Positions 8,812 to 16,489 of a stretch of DNA of 64,000 bases are shown here, piece by piece. The notes beneath the pieces were generated by a model. It worked only from the letters and a program-made list of their open reading frames with translations, had not been told where the DNA came from and ran no database searches. The first letter of the stretch is position 1, and the number at the start of each line of letters is the position of its first letter. The stretch comes from Streptomonospora nanhaiensis. Lineage in GTDB: Bacteria > Actinomycetota > Actinomycetes > Streptosporangiales > Streptosporangiaceae. The stretch lies in contig NZ_JACCFO010000001.1 in assembly GCF_013410565.1 (NCBI RefSeq), forward strand, positions 5,208,001 to 5,272,000, written 5' to 3'. Position numbers and translations under genes: made by a program.

Positions 8812-9932
8812 CCGTCGTGGGCGCGGGCATCGTCGGCGCCGCCACCGCCTGGAACCTCGCCCGCCGGGGCCTGCGCGTCACGGTCGTGGAGCGCGCGCCG
8901 GTGCCGGGGGCGGGCGCCAGCGGCGCCTCCTTCGCCCGTGCCACCGCGTTCGGCCGGGCGCCCCGGGCCTACTTCGAGCTGCGGCACGCGGGCCTGCGCA
9001 CCCTGGACCGGCTGCGCGAGACCGGCGTGCCCGGCTTCCGCCCCTGCCCCAGCCTGGTCTGGAGCCAGGACGACCCCGCCCTGGCCGAGACCGTCGCCAC
9101 GGCGCGGCACCGGGGCTACCGCGCCTGCCACCGGCCCTGCGACCAGCTCCCGGTCCCCACCGGGCCGGGCCGCGCCGTGCCCGCCGCGCGGGCGGCCTAC
9201 CTCCCGGCCGAGGGGTGGGTGGACCTCCCCGCCATGGCGGACTGGATGCTGGCGCGGGCGCGGCGCTTCGGCGCCGACATCCGGTTCGGCGGGCGGGCCG
9301 CGGGCGTGCGCACCGGCGGCGACGGAGCCGTGCGCGCCCTCGTCCTGGCCGACGGCGGCGCGGTCGAGGCCGACACCGTGGTCAACGCCGCCGGCGCCCA
9401 GGCCGACCAGGTCGCCCGGCTGGTCGGCGGCCCCCTCGTCCTGGCCCCCAGCGCCGGGCTGCTGGCCGAGGTCCCCCTGGCGCGGGAGCTGGACGCCATG
9501 CTGCTCGCCCCGGACGTCAGCATCCGCCCGGCCGGGCCGAACGCGGCGCTGCTGCGCTCCGACGCGGTCGACGCCCGCCTCGGCGCCGCGCCCTCCGCCG
9601 CCCTGGTGGCCGAGCTGGCCGCCGAACTCGTCGACCGCGCCGCCGCGGTCCTGCCCGAACTCGCGGGCGCCCGGCCCGCCGCCACCCGGGTGGGGGTGCG
9701 CGCCTTTCCCGCCGACGGCTACCCCAGCGTCGGCTTCCTCAGCGGCGTGCCGGGCTACTACGAGGCCGTCACCCACAGCGGCGCCACACTGGGCCCCCTT
9801 CTGGGGCGGCTGGCGGCCGAGGAGATCGCCTCCGGGCACCGCTCCCGCCTGCTCGCCCCCTACACCCCCGACCGCTTCGGCGGTTCCGCAGTACCCGACC
9901 AGGGAGCCGGCATCGTACCGGCGCACACGTGA
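8799..9932 (+). CDS. FAD-dependent amine/amino acid oxidase (DAO family)
   Basis: A 377-residue flavoprotein of the D-amino-acid oxidase/glycine oxidase family. The N-terminal dinucleotide fold is clear: VVGAGIVGAATAWNLARRG at residues 6-24, then a TVVER acidic strand end. Further signs are DTVVNAAGAQADQVARLVG (about 190-208) and the C-terminal GYYEAVTHSGATLGPLLGR FAD-binding segment. It probably oxidises an amino group of a cluster intermediate to an imine or keto acid. The GTG start follows an AGGAGGGG site and overlaps the upstream PLP-enzyme gene, so the two are co-translated. The aminotransferase gene begins 10 bases after its stop. Confidence 0.87.
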   Translation: MRAVAVVGAGIVGAATAWNLARRGLRVTVVERAPVPGAGASGASFARATAFGRAPRAYFELRHAGLRTLDRLRETGVPGFRPCPSLVWSQDDPALAETVATARHRGYRACHRPCDQLPVPTGPGRAVPAARAAYLPAEGWVDLPAMADWMLARARRFGADIRFGGRAAGVRTGGDGAVRALVLADGGAVEADTVVNAAGAQADQVARLVGGPLVLAPSAGLLAEVPLARELDAMLLAPDVSIRPAGPNAALLRSDAVDARLGAAPSAALVAELAAELVDRAAAVLPELAGARPAATRVGVRAFPADGYPSVGFLSGVPGYYEAVTHSGATLGPLLGRLAAEEIASGHRSRLLAPYTPDRFGGSAVPDQGAGIVPAHT

Positions 9933-9942
9933 GAGGACGAGG

Positions 9943-11241
9943 ATGACCGGCACCATCAGCGACGTGCAGGCACCACAGTCGAACAAGACCGCCTACGACG
10001 GGCTGCGCGACGTCGTCGCGGGAGGGGTCAGCAGCAACATGCGGGCCCGGGGCGTGGCGGCGCCGCTCGTGGTGGACTCGGCCGCCGGCGCGCGCATCCG
10101 CGACGTCGAGGGCAACGAGTTGATCGACGCGAACATGGGCTACGGCCCCCACATCTTCGGCTACGCCGACCGCGACGTCACCGAGCACGTCGCCGCGCGG
10201 TTCCGGTGCGGCCACCTGACCGGGCTCCCGCACCGCCTCGACCACGAGGCGGCCGAACTCGTCGCCGAACTCGTACCCGGAGTGGAGCAGCTGCGCTTCG
10301 CCAACTCCGGCACCGAGGCGCTGATGTCGGCGGTGCGGCTGGCGCGCGCCCTCACCGGCCGCACCCTGGTCCTGACCTTCGGCGGCCACTACCACGGCTG
10401 GAGCGAGACCCTGCTGCGGACCCGCGAGTGCGACGGCTACCGGCCCCGGCCCCTGGCGCCGGGCATGATCCCCGAGGCCATGGCGCACACCCTCCAGGTC
10501 GGCTGGAACGACGCCGCGGCGGTGGAGGCGGTGTTCGAGGAGCACGGCGGCGAACTCGCCGCGGTGCTGTGCGAGCCCGTCCTGGCCAACGCGGGCGTGG
10601 TGGCGCCCGCCCCCGGATTCCTGGAGCTGCTGCGCGAACGCACCCGCTCCTCGGGCGCCCTGCTGGTCTTCGACGAGGTGATCACCGGGTTCCGGGTGTC
10701 GCGCGGCGGCGCGCAGGAGCTCTACGGCGTGGTGCCCGACCTCACCGTGCTGTCCAAGGTCATGGGCGGCGGGTTCCCCGTGGCGGCGTTCGGCGGCCCC
10801 CGCCAGGCCATGAAGCCCCTGGCCCAATTGGAGGCGTTCCACGCCGGCGTCTACGCGGGCAACCACGCGGCCATGGCCGCCGTCGCCGCGTCCCTGGCCA
10901 AGGTCCGCTCCCTGCCGGGGCTCTACACCGAACTGGAGGCCCTGGGCGCCTACGCCGAGGCGCGGGTGCACGAGGCCGCCGCGGCGGCCCAGCGCACCCT
11001 CCAGGTGCGGCGCGTGGGCTCGGTGATGTCGGTGGCCCTGACCAGCCCCGCCACGGGCGCCGTCGACCCCGACGGGCACCGCCGCCTGCAGATCGCCTGC
11101 CAGGGACGAGGTGTGTACTTCCACCCCATCCCCGACGAACCCTGGTTCCTCAGCACCGCGCACACCCGGTCCGACATCGACACCATCGCCGACGTCCTGG
11201 CGGAGTCGCTGGCCGAGGTCTGCGCCGAGGGCGCGCGGTGA
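9943..11241 (+). CDS. Class III aminotransferase, glutamate-1-semialdehyde aminomutase-like
   Basis: A 432-residue PLP enzyme of class III aminotransferases, closest in pattern to the HemL branch. Visible: ANSGTEALMSAVRLARALTG (about 120-139), GGHYHGWSE, the VFDEVITGFRVS strand with the PLP-ring aspartate (about 242), and the Schiff-base lysine in TVLSKVMGGGFPVAAFGG (about 270). The HemL-type GTLSGNP loop is altered to GVYAGNHAAM. The gene sits inside a biosynthetic operon between an oxidase and a methyltransferase, so a dedicated transamination or 1,2-amino shift in the pathway is more likely than heme synthesis. It has a good AGGACGAGG ribosome site, and its stop overlaps the next start as GTGA. 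Confidence 0.86.
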   Translation: MTGTISDVQAPQSNKTAYDGLRDVVAGGVSSNMRARGVAAPLVVDSAAGARIRDVEGNELIDANMGYGPHIFGYADRDVTEHVAARFRCGHLTGLPHRLDHEAAELVAELVPGVEQLRFANSGTEALMSAVRLARALTGRTLVLTFGGHYHGWSETLLRTRECDGYRPRPLAPGMIPEAMAHTLQVGWNDAAAVEAVFEEHGGELAAVLCEPVLANAGVVAPAPGFLELLRERTRSSGALLVFDEVITGFRVSRGGAQELYGVVPDLTVLSKVMGGGFPVAAFGGPRQAMKPLAQLEAFHAGVYAGNHAAMAAVAASLAKVRSLPGLYTELEALGAYAEARVHEAAAAAQRTLQVRRVGSVMSVALTSPATGAVDPDGHRRLQIACQGRGVYFHPIPDEPWFLSTAHTRSDIDTIADVLAESLAEVCAEGAR

Positions 11242-12080
11242 CCCCGCCCCGCGCGGGGTACGAGGCGTCCTACAGCAGGAGCGCCGACGGCTGGGACCCC
11301 CACATCGCCCACTTCACGACGTTCGGCGCGCGCCTGGTGGAGCTGGCCGACCCCCGGCCGGGCGAACGCGTGCTCGACGTCGGCGCGGGCCGGGGCGCCT
11401 GCCTCTTCCCGGCGGCCGGGCGCGTGGGCCCCCAGGGGCGCGTCGACGGTGTCGACCTCGCCGAGCGGATGGTGGAGTGCCTGGCGGCCGACATCGCCGA
11501 GCGCGGCGTGCGCAACGCCACGGCCCGGCGCATGGACGCGCAGGCGCTCACCGTGCCCGACGCCTCCTACGACGTGGTGACCTGCGCGTTCACGCTGTTC
11601 ATCCTGCCCGACCCCGCCGCCGCGGCGGCCGGGTTCCTGCGCGCGCTGCGGCCGGGCGGGCGCTGCGCCGTCTCCGTCCCGGACGGTCCGCTCCGGCCCG
11701 CCGGACTCTGGGACGTCGAACGGCTCTACCACTCCTACGCGCGCCGGCTGCTCGACGGCTCCGCACCGGTCCTCATGCCCGACTTCGACCTGGACCCCGC
11801 GGCGCTGCTCGCCGACGCCGGCTTCACGCGGGTCGAGGCCGCCGAGGAGGTCCGGGAGTTCGTCTTCCCCAGCGTCGACGCCTGGTGGGAGTGGACCTGG
11901 ACGGTCAACGTCCGCGCGTTCTACGAGCGGCTTCCGCCGCCGCTGCTGGAGGAGATGCGGCGCGAGGCGTTCGCGATGCTGGCTCCCCTGGTGCCCGACG
12001 AGGGGCTGCCCGCCGTCGCGGGCGCCCGCTTCGCCACGGCCGTGCGCCCCCCGGCGCCCGGTTCCCCGCGCCGCATGTGA
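11238..12080 (+). CDS. SAM-dependent methyltransferase
   Basis: A 280-residue class I methyltransferase. Motif I is VLDVGAGRGACLFPAA (about 45-60), followed by an acidic strand end in VDGVDLAERM, a motif II region MDAQALTVPDASYDVVTCAF and the LRALRPGGRCAVSVPDG turn typical of UbiE/Methyltransf_11 enzymes. The C-terminal half, with WWEWTWTVNVRAFYERLPP, is likely the substrate lid. The GTG start overlaps the aminotransferase stop (GTGA), so it is co-translated with it. A strong hairpin follows directly, so it appears to end the rightward operon 7489-12080. Target (O, N or C) is not evident. Confidence 0.88.
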   Translation: MTPPRAGYEASYSRSADGWDPHIAHFTTFGARLVELADPRPGERVLDVGAGRGACLFPAAGRVGPQGRVDGVDLAERMVECLAADIAERGVRNATARRMDAQALTVPDASYDVVTCAFTLFILPDPAAAAAGFLRALRPGGRCAVSVPDGPLRPAGLWDVERLYHSYARRLLDGSAPVLMPDFDLDPAALLADAGFTRVEAAEEVREFVFPSVDAWWEWTWTVNVRAFYERLPPPLLEEMRREAFAMLAPLVPDEGLPAVAGARFATAVRPPAPGSPRRM

Positions 12081-12086
12081 CGGCGC

Positions 12087-12124
12087 GCCCGCCGGCGGCC
12101 CGACCCGCGCGGCCGCCGGCGGGC
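12087..12124 (+). terminator. Perfect 14-base hairpin after the methyltransferase
   Basis: Inverted repeat 12087-12100 with 12111-12124, ten-base loop, six bases after the methyltransferase stop. It separates the main rightward operon from the second AMP-ligase gene at 12173, which may therefore have its own promoter or be reached only by readthrough. Confidence 0.7.
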
Positions 12125-12172
12125 ACGCCCCGTGTTCCCTTCATCGCCCCCTCACGTGAGGACGGAACCGCC

Positions 12173-13732
12173 ATGAGCACACTGCTGGAGATACTGGCGT
12201 CGGACCGGGACCGCCCGGTGCTCCACGACGCCCGGAACGGGTGGCTGACCGCCGGAGCGGCGGTGGACACCGTGTACCGGTTCGCGCGCGCCCTGCGCGC
12301 CCGCGGCTGCGGCCCCGACCGGGTCGTCGCCCTGGCGGGGCCGCTGAGCACCGGGCTGTACCTGTGCTCCCACGCGGTGGAGCACGTGGGCGGTGCGCAG
12401 GGGGAGGTGCCCATGGGTCTGCCGGCGCCGGAGTACGTCCGCCTCTTCGAGGAGTACGGTGCCGCCTTCGTGGTGGCCGATCCCGAGGCCGTCGCCGCCC
12501 CGGTGCTGCGCGCCGTGGCGGCGATGCCCGGGGTGCGGCTGCTCACGCTGGGGGCCGCGGCCCACGGCGAGGACCTGCTCGCCGAGTTGGAGCGCCACTC
12601 GCCCGAGCCGTTCCCGCCGCGGGCGCGCGCCGGGGCTCCCATCCGCATCGGCCTCACCGGGGGCACCACGGGCCGCTCCAAGCCGGTGGTGCGGGTGTTC
12701 GCGCCGATTCCCGACCCGCGGACCATCTGGTACGCGCGGATGGTGGCCTCCCACGGCCCCGGGGCGCGCGTGGTCCTGGCCGAGCAGCTGAGCGGGGTGG
12801 GGCGCACGCTGATCAACGGGTGCCTGGCGATCGGAGGCCGGTGCGTACTGCTGCCCGACTTCGAACCGCCGCGGGTGGCCGGGGCGGTCCAGGCGCACCG
12901 GGCCAGCCACGTCTTCCTGCCCACCCACCAGCTGCGCCGGCTGCTGGACGACCCCGCCGCCGCGGCAGCCGACCTGTCGTCGCTGCGCTGCGTGATCACG
13001 GGGGGCGGAATGATGACGCCGGCGCTGCTCAACCGCGCGGTGGCGCGCCTGGGCCCCGTCGTGTACAGCTCCTACGGCCAGACCGAGGCGGGCAACATCG
13101 CCTGGCTGGAGCCCGAGCACTACACCGGGACCGGCGCGGAGGCCCGGCGCAGCTGCGGGCGTCCGCTCCCCGGGGTGGACGTCGAGATCCGCGACCTCCA
13201 GGGGCGGGTGCTGGGTCCGGGCGAACGCGGGCGGGTGTGGGTGCGCACGCCCCTGTTGATGGCCGGGTACCTGAACCGCCCGGAGGACACCGCGCGGGTG
13301 CTGCGCGAGGGCTGGCTGGACACCCAGGACATCGGCTACCGCACCGAGGAGGGCCTGCTGGTCCTGCTGGGCCGGGCCAGGAACGCGATCTCCGTCGCCG
13401 GCGCGGCGGTCTTCGCCGTGGAGGTCGACGCCGTCCTCCAGGAGCGGCCGGGCGTGCTGGACTCCGCGTCCTTCGGGGTCCCCGGCCCCGAGGGGGAGAC
13501 CCTGCACAGCGCGGTGGTGCGGGACCCGGGGGTCCCGGTGAGCGCTGCGGAACTCCAGGCCGCCGTACGGGAGCGCCGGGGCGCCGCGTACGCGCCGTCC
13601 TCGGTGCTGTTCGTGGCGCGGATCCCCTACACCCGCTCCCACGACGTGAATCTGGACCTGCTGCGCCGCTGGCACGCCGAGGGGGTCCCCGCGGACGCCG
13701 CCGAGGCCGTGCCCGCGGCGGAGGGGAACTGA
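12173..13732 (+). CDS. AMP-ligase-like protein 2, catalytic lysine replaced
   Basis: A 519-residue ANL-superfamily protein, clearly paralogous to the protein encoded at 4453-5970 along its whole length (for example SDRDRPVLHDARNGWLTAG against RDRDRVVLHDRRGGLTAG). Motifs: LTGGTTGRSKPVV (A3), YSSYGQTEAGN (A5), GWLDTQDIG and the GRARNAISVAGAAVFAVEVD hinge (A8). As in the paralogue, the A10 lysine is missing: the region reads IPYTRSHDVNLDLLRRWH, with HD at the GK position. Adenylation by the usual mechanism is therefore doubtful; a thioesterification, amide-forming or scaffold role is possible. It is preceded by a hairpin and is convergent with the TetR gene. Confidence 0.82.
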   Translation: MSTLLEILASDRDRPVLHDARNGWLTAGAAVDTVYRFARALRARGCGPDRVVALAGPLSTGLYLCSHAVEHVGGAQGEVPMGLPAPEYVRLFEEYGAAFVVADPEAVAAPVLRAVAAMPGVRLLTLGAAAHGEDLLAELERHSPEPFPPRARAGAPIRIGLTGGTTGRSKPVVRVFAPIPDPRTIWYARMVASHGPGARVVLAEQLSGVGRTLINGCLAIGGRCVLLPDFEPPRVAGAVQAHRASHVFLPTHQLRRLLDDPAAAAADLSSLRCVITGGGMMTPALLNRAVARLGPVVYSSYGQTEAGNIAWLEPEHYTGTGAEARRSCGRPLPGVDVEIRDLQGRVLGPGERGRVWVRTPLLMAGYLNRPEDTARVLREGWLDTQDIGYRTEEGLLVLLGRARNAISVAGAAVFAVEVDAVLQERPGVLDSASFGVPGPEGETLHSAVVRDPGVPVSAAELQAAVRERRGAAYAPSSVLFVARIPYTRSHDVNLDLLRRWHAEGVPADAAEAVPAAEGN

Positions 13733-13817
13733 CCGGGCGCGCACCGGGCACGCACCAGGCGGGGGAGCGGGGCGGGGGCGCCGACGGGCAGGGCGGGCCC
13801 GGGCCGGCGCCCGGCCG

Positions 13818-14657
13818 TCACCCCGACCGGCCCCGGCGGTAGGCGCGCTGCCGGCAGGCGCGCGAGCAGTAGGTGCGGCGGCGCCCCGAGGCGGGCTGGT
13901 CCAGCGGGCGGCCGCACATGCGGCACGAATCGTCACGCGTTTCGTCACGATTGCGGGTGATGAGGAGTTCGATGCCGTCGAGGATGCGGGCCAGGCCGAA
14001 GGCGAAGCGGTCCTCCGGGTGGTCCCAGCCGCCGGCCTCCCACAGCGCGGTGATCGTGGGGTAGGCGCCGAGCCGGTCGTAGAGGGAGTCCCGCCCGCTC
14101 CACCACTCCTCGTGGGTGAGGCCGCTGTCGTCCTCGGCGCGCGCCGCCTCCACCAGGGTGAGCGCCTCGGCGTCGATGAAGCCGCCGAGGAGGTCGGCCG
14201 CCGCGACGACCTCGGAGGGGGCCAGTCCCGTCTCGGCGAGGATCGCCAGGACGCCCTCGTAGTGCGCCACCGCGCCGGGGCCCGGCAGGCGGCGGGTGCC
14301 CCGGGCCTCCGCCAGCCACAGGTGGCGGCGGCGCAGTTCCCAGTCGAGGCGGGCGTGGGCCTCCAGCCGCTCCCGCCAGGAGCCCTGGCCGGGCGGCGCG
14401 GGCAGCCGGGCCAGGACGGCGTCGCGCATGAGGTCCACCAGGCGCTCGCGCCCGGGGACGTGGCGGTAGAGCGACATCGTGGTGAAGCCCAGCCGCTCGG
14501 CGACCTTGCGCATCGACAGCCCCGGCAGCCCCTCGGCGTCGGCCACCTCGATCGCCGCGGCCACGATCCGCTCCACGTCCAGTCCGTGCCCCTGCCCCCG
14601 CCGCTGCCGCCACAGGAGTTCGACGCCCTCGTCGGGGTCGTTCGCTCGGTCGCTCAT
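13818..14657 (-). CDS. TetR family regulator with C-terminal Cys-rich extension
   Basis: A 279-residue repressor. The helix-turn-helix (about 28-75) reads VERIVAAAIEVADAEGLPG then LSMRKVAERLGFTTMSLYRH. The long C-terminal ligand domain resembles the TetR_C_1 (tetracycline-repressor-like) type. Unusually, the last 35 residues carry CRMCGRPL and then TYCSRACRQRAYRRGR, two Cys pairs in a short basic module that looks like a small zinc ribbon. It is divergent from the beta-helix gene; the 51-base space holds a perfect inverted repeat that covers its own start codon, so it probably represses itself and its neighbour. An alternative start exists six codons upstream. Confidence 0.87.
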   Translation of the reverse strand: MSDRANDPDEGVELLWRQRRGQGHGLDVERIVAAAIEVADAEGLPGLSMRKVAERLGFTTMSLYRHVPGRERLVDLMRDAVLARLPAPPGQGSWRERLEAHARLDWELRRRHLWLAEARGTRRLPGPGAVAHYEGVLAILAETGLAPSEVVAAADLLGGFIDAEALTLVEAARAEDDSGLTHEEWWSGRDSLYDRLGAYPTITALWEAGGWDHPEDRFAFGLARILDGIELLITRNRDETRDDSCRMCGRPLDQPASGRRRTYCSRACRQRAYRRGRSG

Positions 14658-14693
14658 GTTTATGCTATATATCATGTGTACGCCATAAACATG
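14655..14693. promoter_or_regulatory. Perfect inverted-repeat operator between TetR gene and beta-helix gene
   Basis: Exact 10-base arms CATGTTTATG (14655-14664) and CATAAACATG (14684-14693) flank an AT-rich 19-base core containing CTATATAT. One arm contains the TetR start codon and the other a possible ATG of the right-hand gene (14691). This arrangement is what a TetR dimer pair would bind to shut both promoters; transcripts may be leaderless. Confidence 0.72.
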
Positions 14694-14708
14694 AAAGTGT
14701 GGTGCGGC

Positions 14709-16424
14709 ATGACCAGGTATCGGTTCCACGTGTCCCCCGACGGCGACGACTCCGCCGAGGGCGGCCCCGACACCCCCTTCGCCACCCTGGAGCGGGCCCT
14801 GCACGCGGCCCGCACGGCCCCGGGCGGCGCGACCGTGCGGCTGAGAGCGGGCACCCACGTGCTCACCGAGCCCCTGGTGCTGACCGAGGAGGACTCCGGC
14901 ACCGCCTTCCGCGCCCACGGCGACGGGCCCGCCGTCATCAGCGGCGGCCGCCCGGTCACCGGGTGGCGGGAGAGCGGCGGCGTCTGGACCGCCGAGGTCG
15001 GCGCCCTGGACTTCCGCGAACTGTACGTCGACGGCCGCCGCGCCGAGCGCGCCGCCGTCGACGCCCTGCCCGAGGGCACCGTCCGCACCGAGACGGGATA
15101 CGCCACCCCGAGCACCGCGCCCCTGGCCTGGCGCGGCCCGGCGTCGGTGGAGTTCGTCTACCGCGGCGTCTACCCCTGGACCGAGGCCCGCTGCCCGGTC
15201 GCCGCCGTGGACCGCGAGGGCGACACCACGGTGATCACCATGGCCCAGCCCGCGTTCGCGCAGGCGGGCGACGTCTACAACTACGCGTATGACGGGTACA
15301 CCGGCTCCGGCCTGGAGTTGCCCACCCGGGTCGAGAACGACCCCGCCTTCCTCACCGAACCGGGCACCTTCGCCCTGGACCGCTCCCGCCCGGGCCGCCA
15401 CGTCCTGCACTACCTGCCCCGGCCCGGCGAGGACCCCGCCACCACCCGCGCGGTCGCCCCGGCGCTGCCGGTCCTGCTGCGCGTCGAGGGCGCCCGCGAC
15501 CTCGCCTTCGAGGGCCTGGTCCTCGCCGACGCCACCTGGCCGCGCGCCGGCGCCTTCCTGCACTACCACGGCACCGGCTACTACGACGGCGAGGGCGCGA
15601 TCGAGAAGGTGCCGATCACCGAGGGCGGGTCCTGGGTGACCGTCCCCGCGCGGACCAAGGCCATCCCCGCCTGCGTGGTCCTGGACGGCGCCACCGGTGT
15701 GCGGTTCGACGGCTGCCGATTCACCCGCCTGGGCGCCACCGCGCTGGCGGCGACCGGCGGCGCGGACCTCACCGTGCGCGGCTGCGACTTCGACACCATC
15801 TCCGCGGCCGGCGTCACGCTCGCGGGCACGCGCGGTGCGCTGCTGGAGGACAACCTGGTCCACCGCACCGGCCTGGACTACCCCGGCGCGCCGGGAATCA
15901 GCATCGGCGACACCACCGACTGCACCGTCACCCGCAACCACGTGGACGACGTGCCGCACTGCGGCATCTGCGCCTACACCGGGCGGGGCACCCGCATCAT
16001 TGGCAACCGGGTCACCAACTCCATGGGCGCGCTGGCCGACGGCGGGGGCATCTACGTCGCCGGCCCCCAGGGCGACTCCTGGCAGACCGGCGCCGTGGTC
16101 TCCGGCAACGTCGTCGCCGACACCCGCACGCCCTACAACTTCGGCCTCTACACCGATTACGGCGCGGCGTGGGTCCGGTGCGAGGAGAACGTGGTGACCC
16201 GCTCCGACAACACCGCGGTCCTGACCGTCGCCCCGCCGCTGGACCACGTGGCATACCGGGGCAACGTCTGGGACGCCGAGCCGGTGGGCGCCGACGCCGT
16301 GCCCGACGGGGTCGACTTCGCCGGCAACCTCCTCCTGGCCGGCGGCGACCCGTCGGCCGCCGCCGCGGCGGAGCGGATCTCCGCGAACGCCGGGCTGCTG
16401 CGCGAACGGCGGCCCGCCGCCTAG
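14709..16424 (+). CDS. Right-handed parallel beta-helix protein, GH141-like
   Basis: A 571-residue protein without a signal peptide. It begins with YRFHVSPDGDDSAEGG and FATLERALHAAR, typical of pectate-lyase-like beta-helix proteins. A segment FRELYVDGRRAERA (about 100) matches the N-terminal insert of GH141-type glycosidases. The C-terminal half (about 320-500) shows repeated coils such as VRFDGCRFTRLGATAL, LTVRGCDFDTISAAGV, ALLEDNLVHRTG and CTVTRNHVDDV. It may cleave a plant or microbial oligosaccharide inside the cell. It is controlled, by position, by the divergent TetR protein. The start could also be the in-frame ATG at 14691. A strong hairpin follows the stop. Confidence 0.8.
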   Translation: MTRYRFHVSPDGDDSAEGGPDTPFATLERALHAARTAPGGATVRLRAGTHVLTEPLVLTEEDSGTAFRAHGDGPAVISGGRPVTGWRESGGVWTAEVGALDFRELYVDGRRAERAAVDALPEGTVRTETGYATPSTAPLAWRGPASVEFVYRGVYPWTEARCPVAAVDREGDTTVITMAQPAFAQAGDVYNYAYDGYTGSGLELPTRVENDPAFLTEPGTFALDRSRPGRHVLHYLPRPGEDPATTRAVAPALPVLLRVEGARDLAFEGLVLADATWPRAGAFLHYHGTGYYDGEGAIEKVPITEGGSWVTVPARTKAIPACVVLDGATGVRFDGCRFTRLGATALAATGGADLTVRGCDFDTISAAGVTLAGTRGALLEDNLVHRTGLDYPGAPGISIGDTTDCTVTRNHVDDVPHCGICAYTGRGTRIIGNRVTNSMGALADGGGIYVAGPQGDSWQTGAVVSGNVVADTRTPYNFGLYTDYGAAWVRCEENVVTRSDNTAVLTVAPPLDHVAYRGNVWDAEPVGADAVPDGVDFAGNLLLAGGDPSAAAAAERISANAGLLRERRPAA

Positions 16425-16433
16425 CCGCACGCC

Positions 16434-16479
16434 GGCCCCCGCCCTCCCGCCCGGGCACCGGGGCGGGAGGGCGGGGGCC
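16434..16479. terminator. Perfect 19-base bidirectional hairpin
   Basis: Arms 16434-16452 and 16461-16479 are perfectly complementary around an eight-base loop, between the ends of the convergent beta-helix and serine hydrolase genes. This is the longest hairpin I see in the window. It has no U-tract. Confidence 0.8.
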
Positions 16480-16489
16480 GCGCGCCGCC

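Noticed and set aside
9943-11241. Housekeeping hemL
   Set aside because: Operon context with oxidase, PLP enzyme and methyltransferase, and the changed GTLSGNP loop, argue for a dedicated pathway enzyme.
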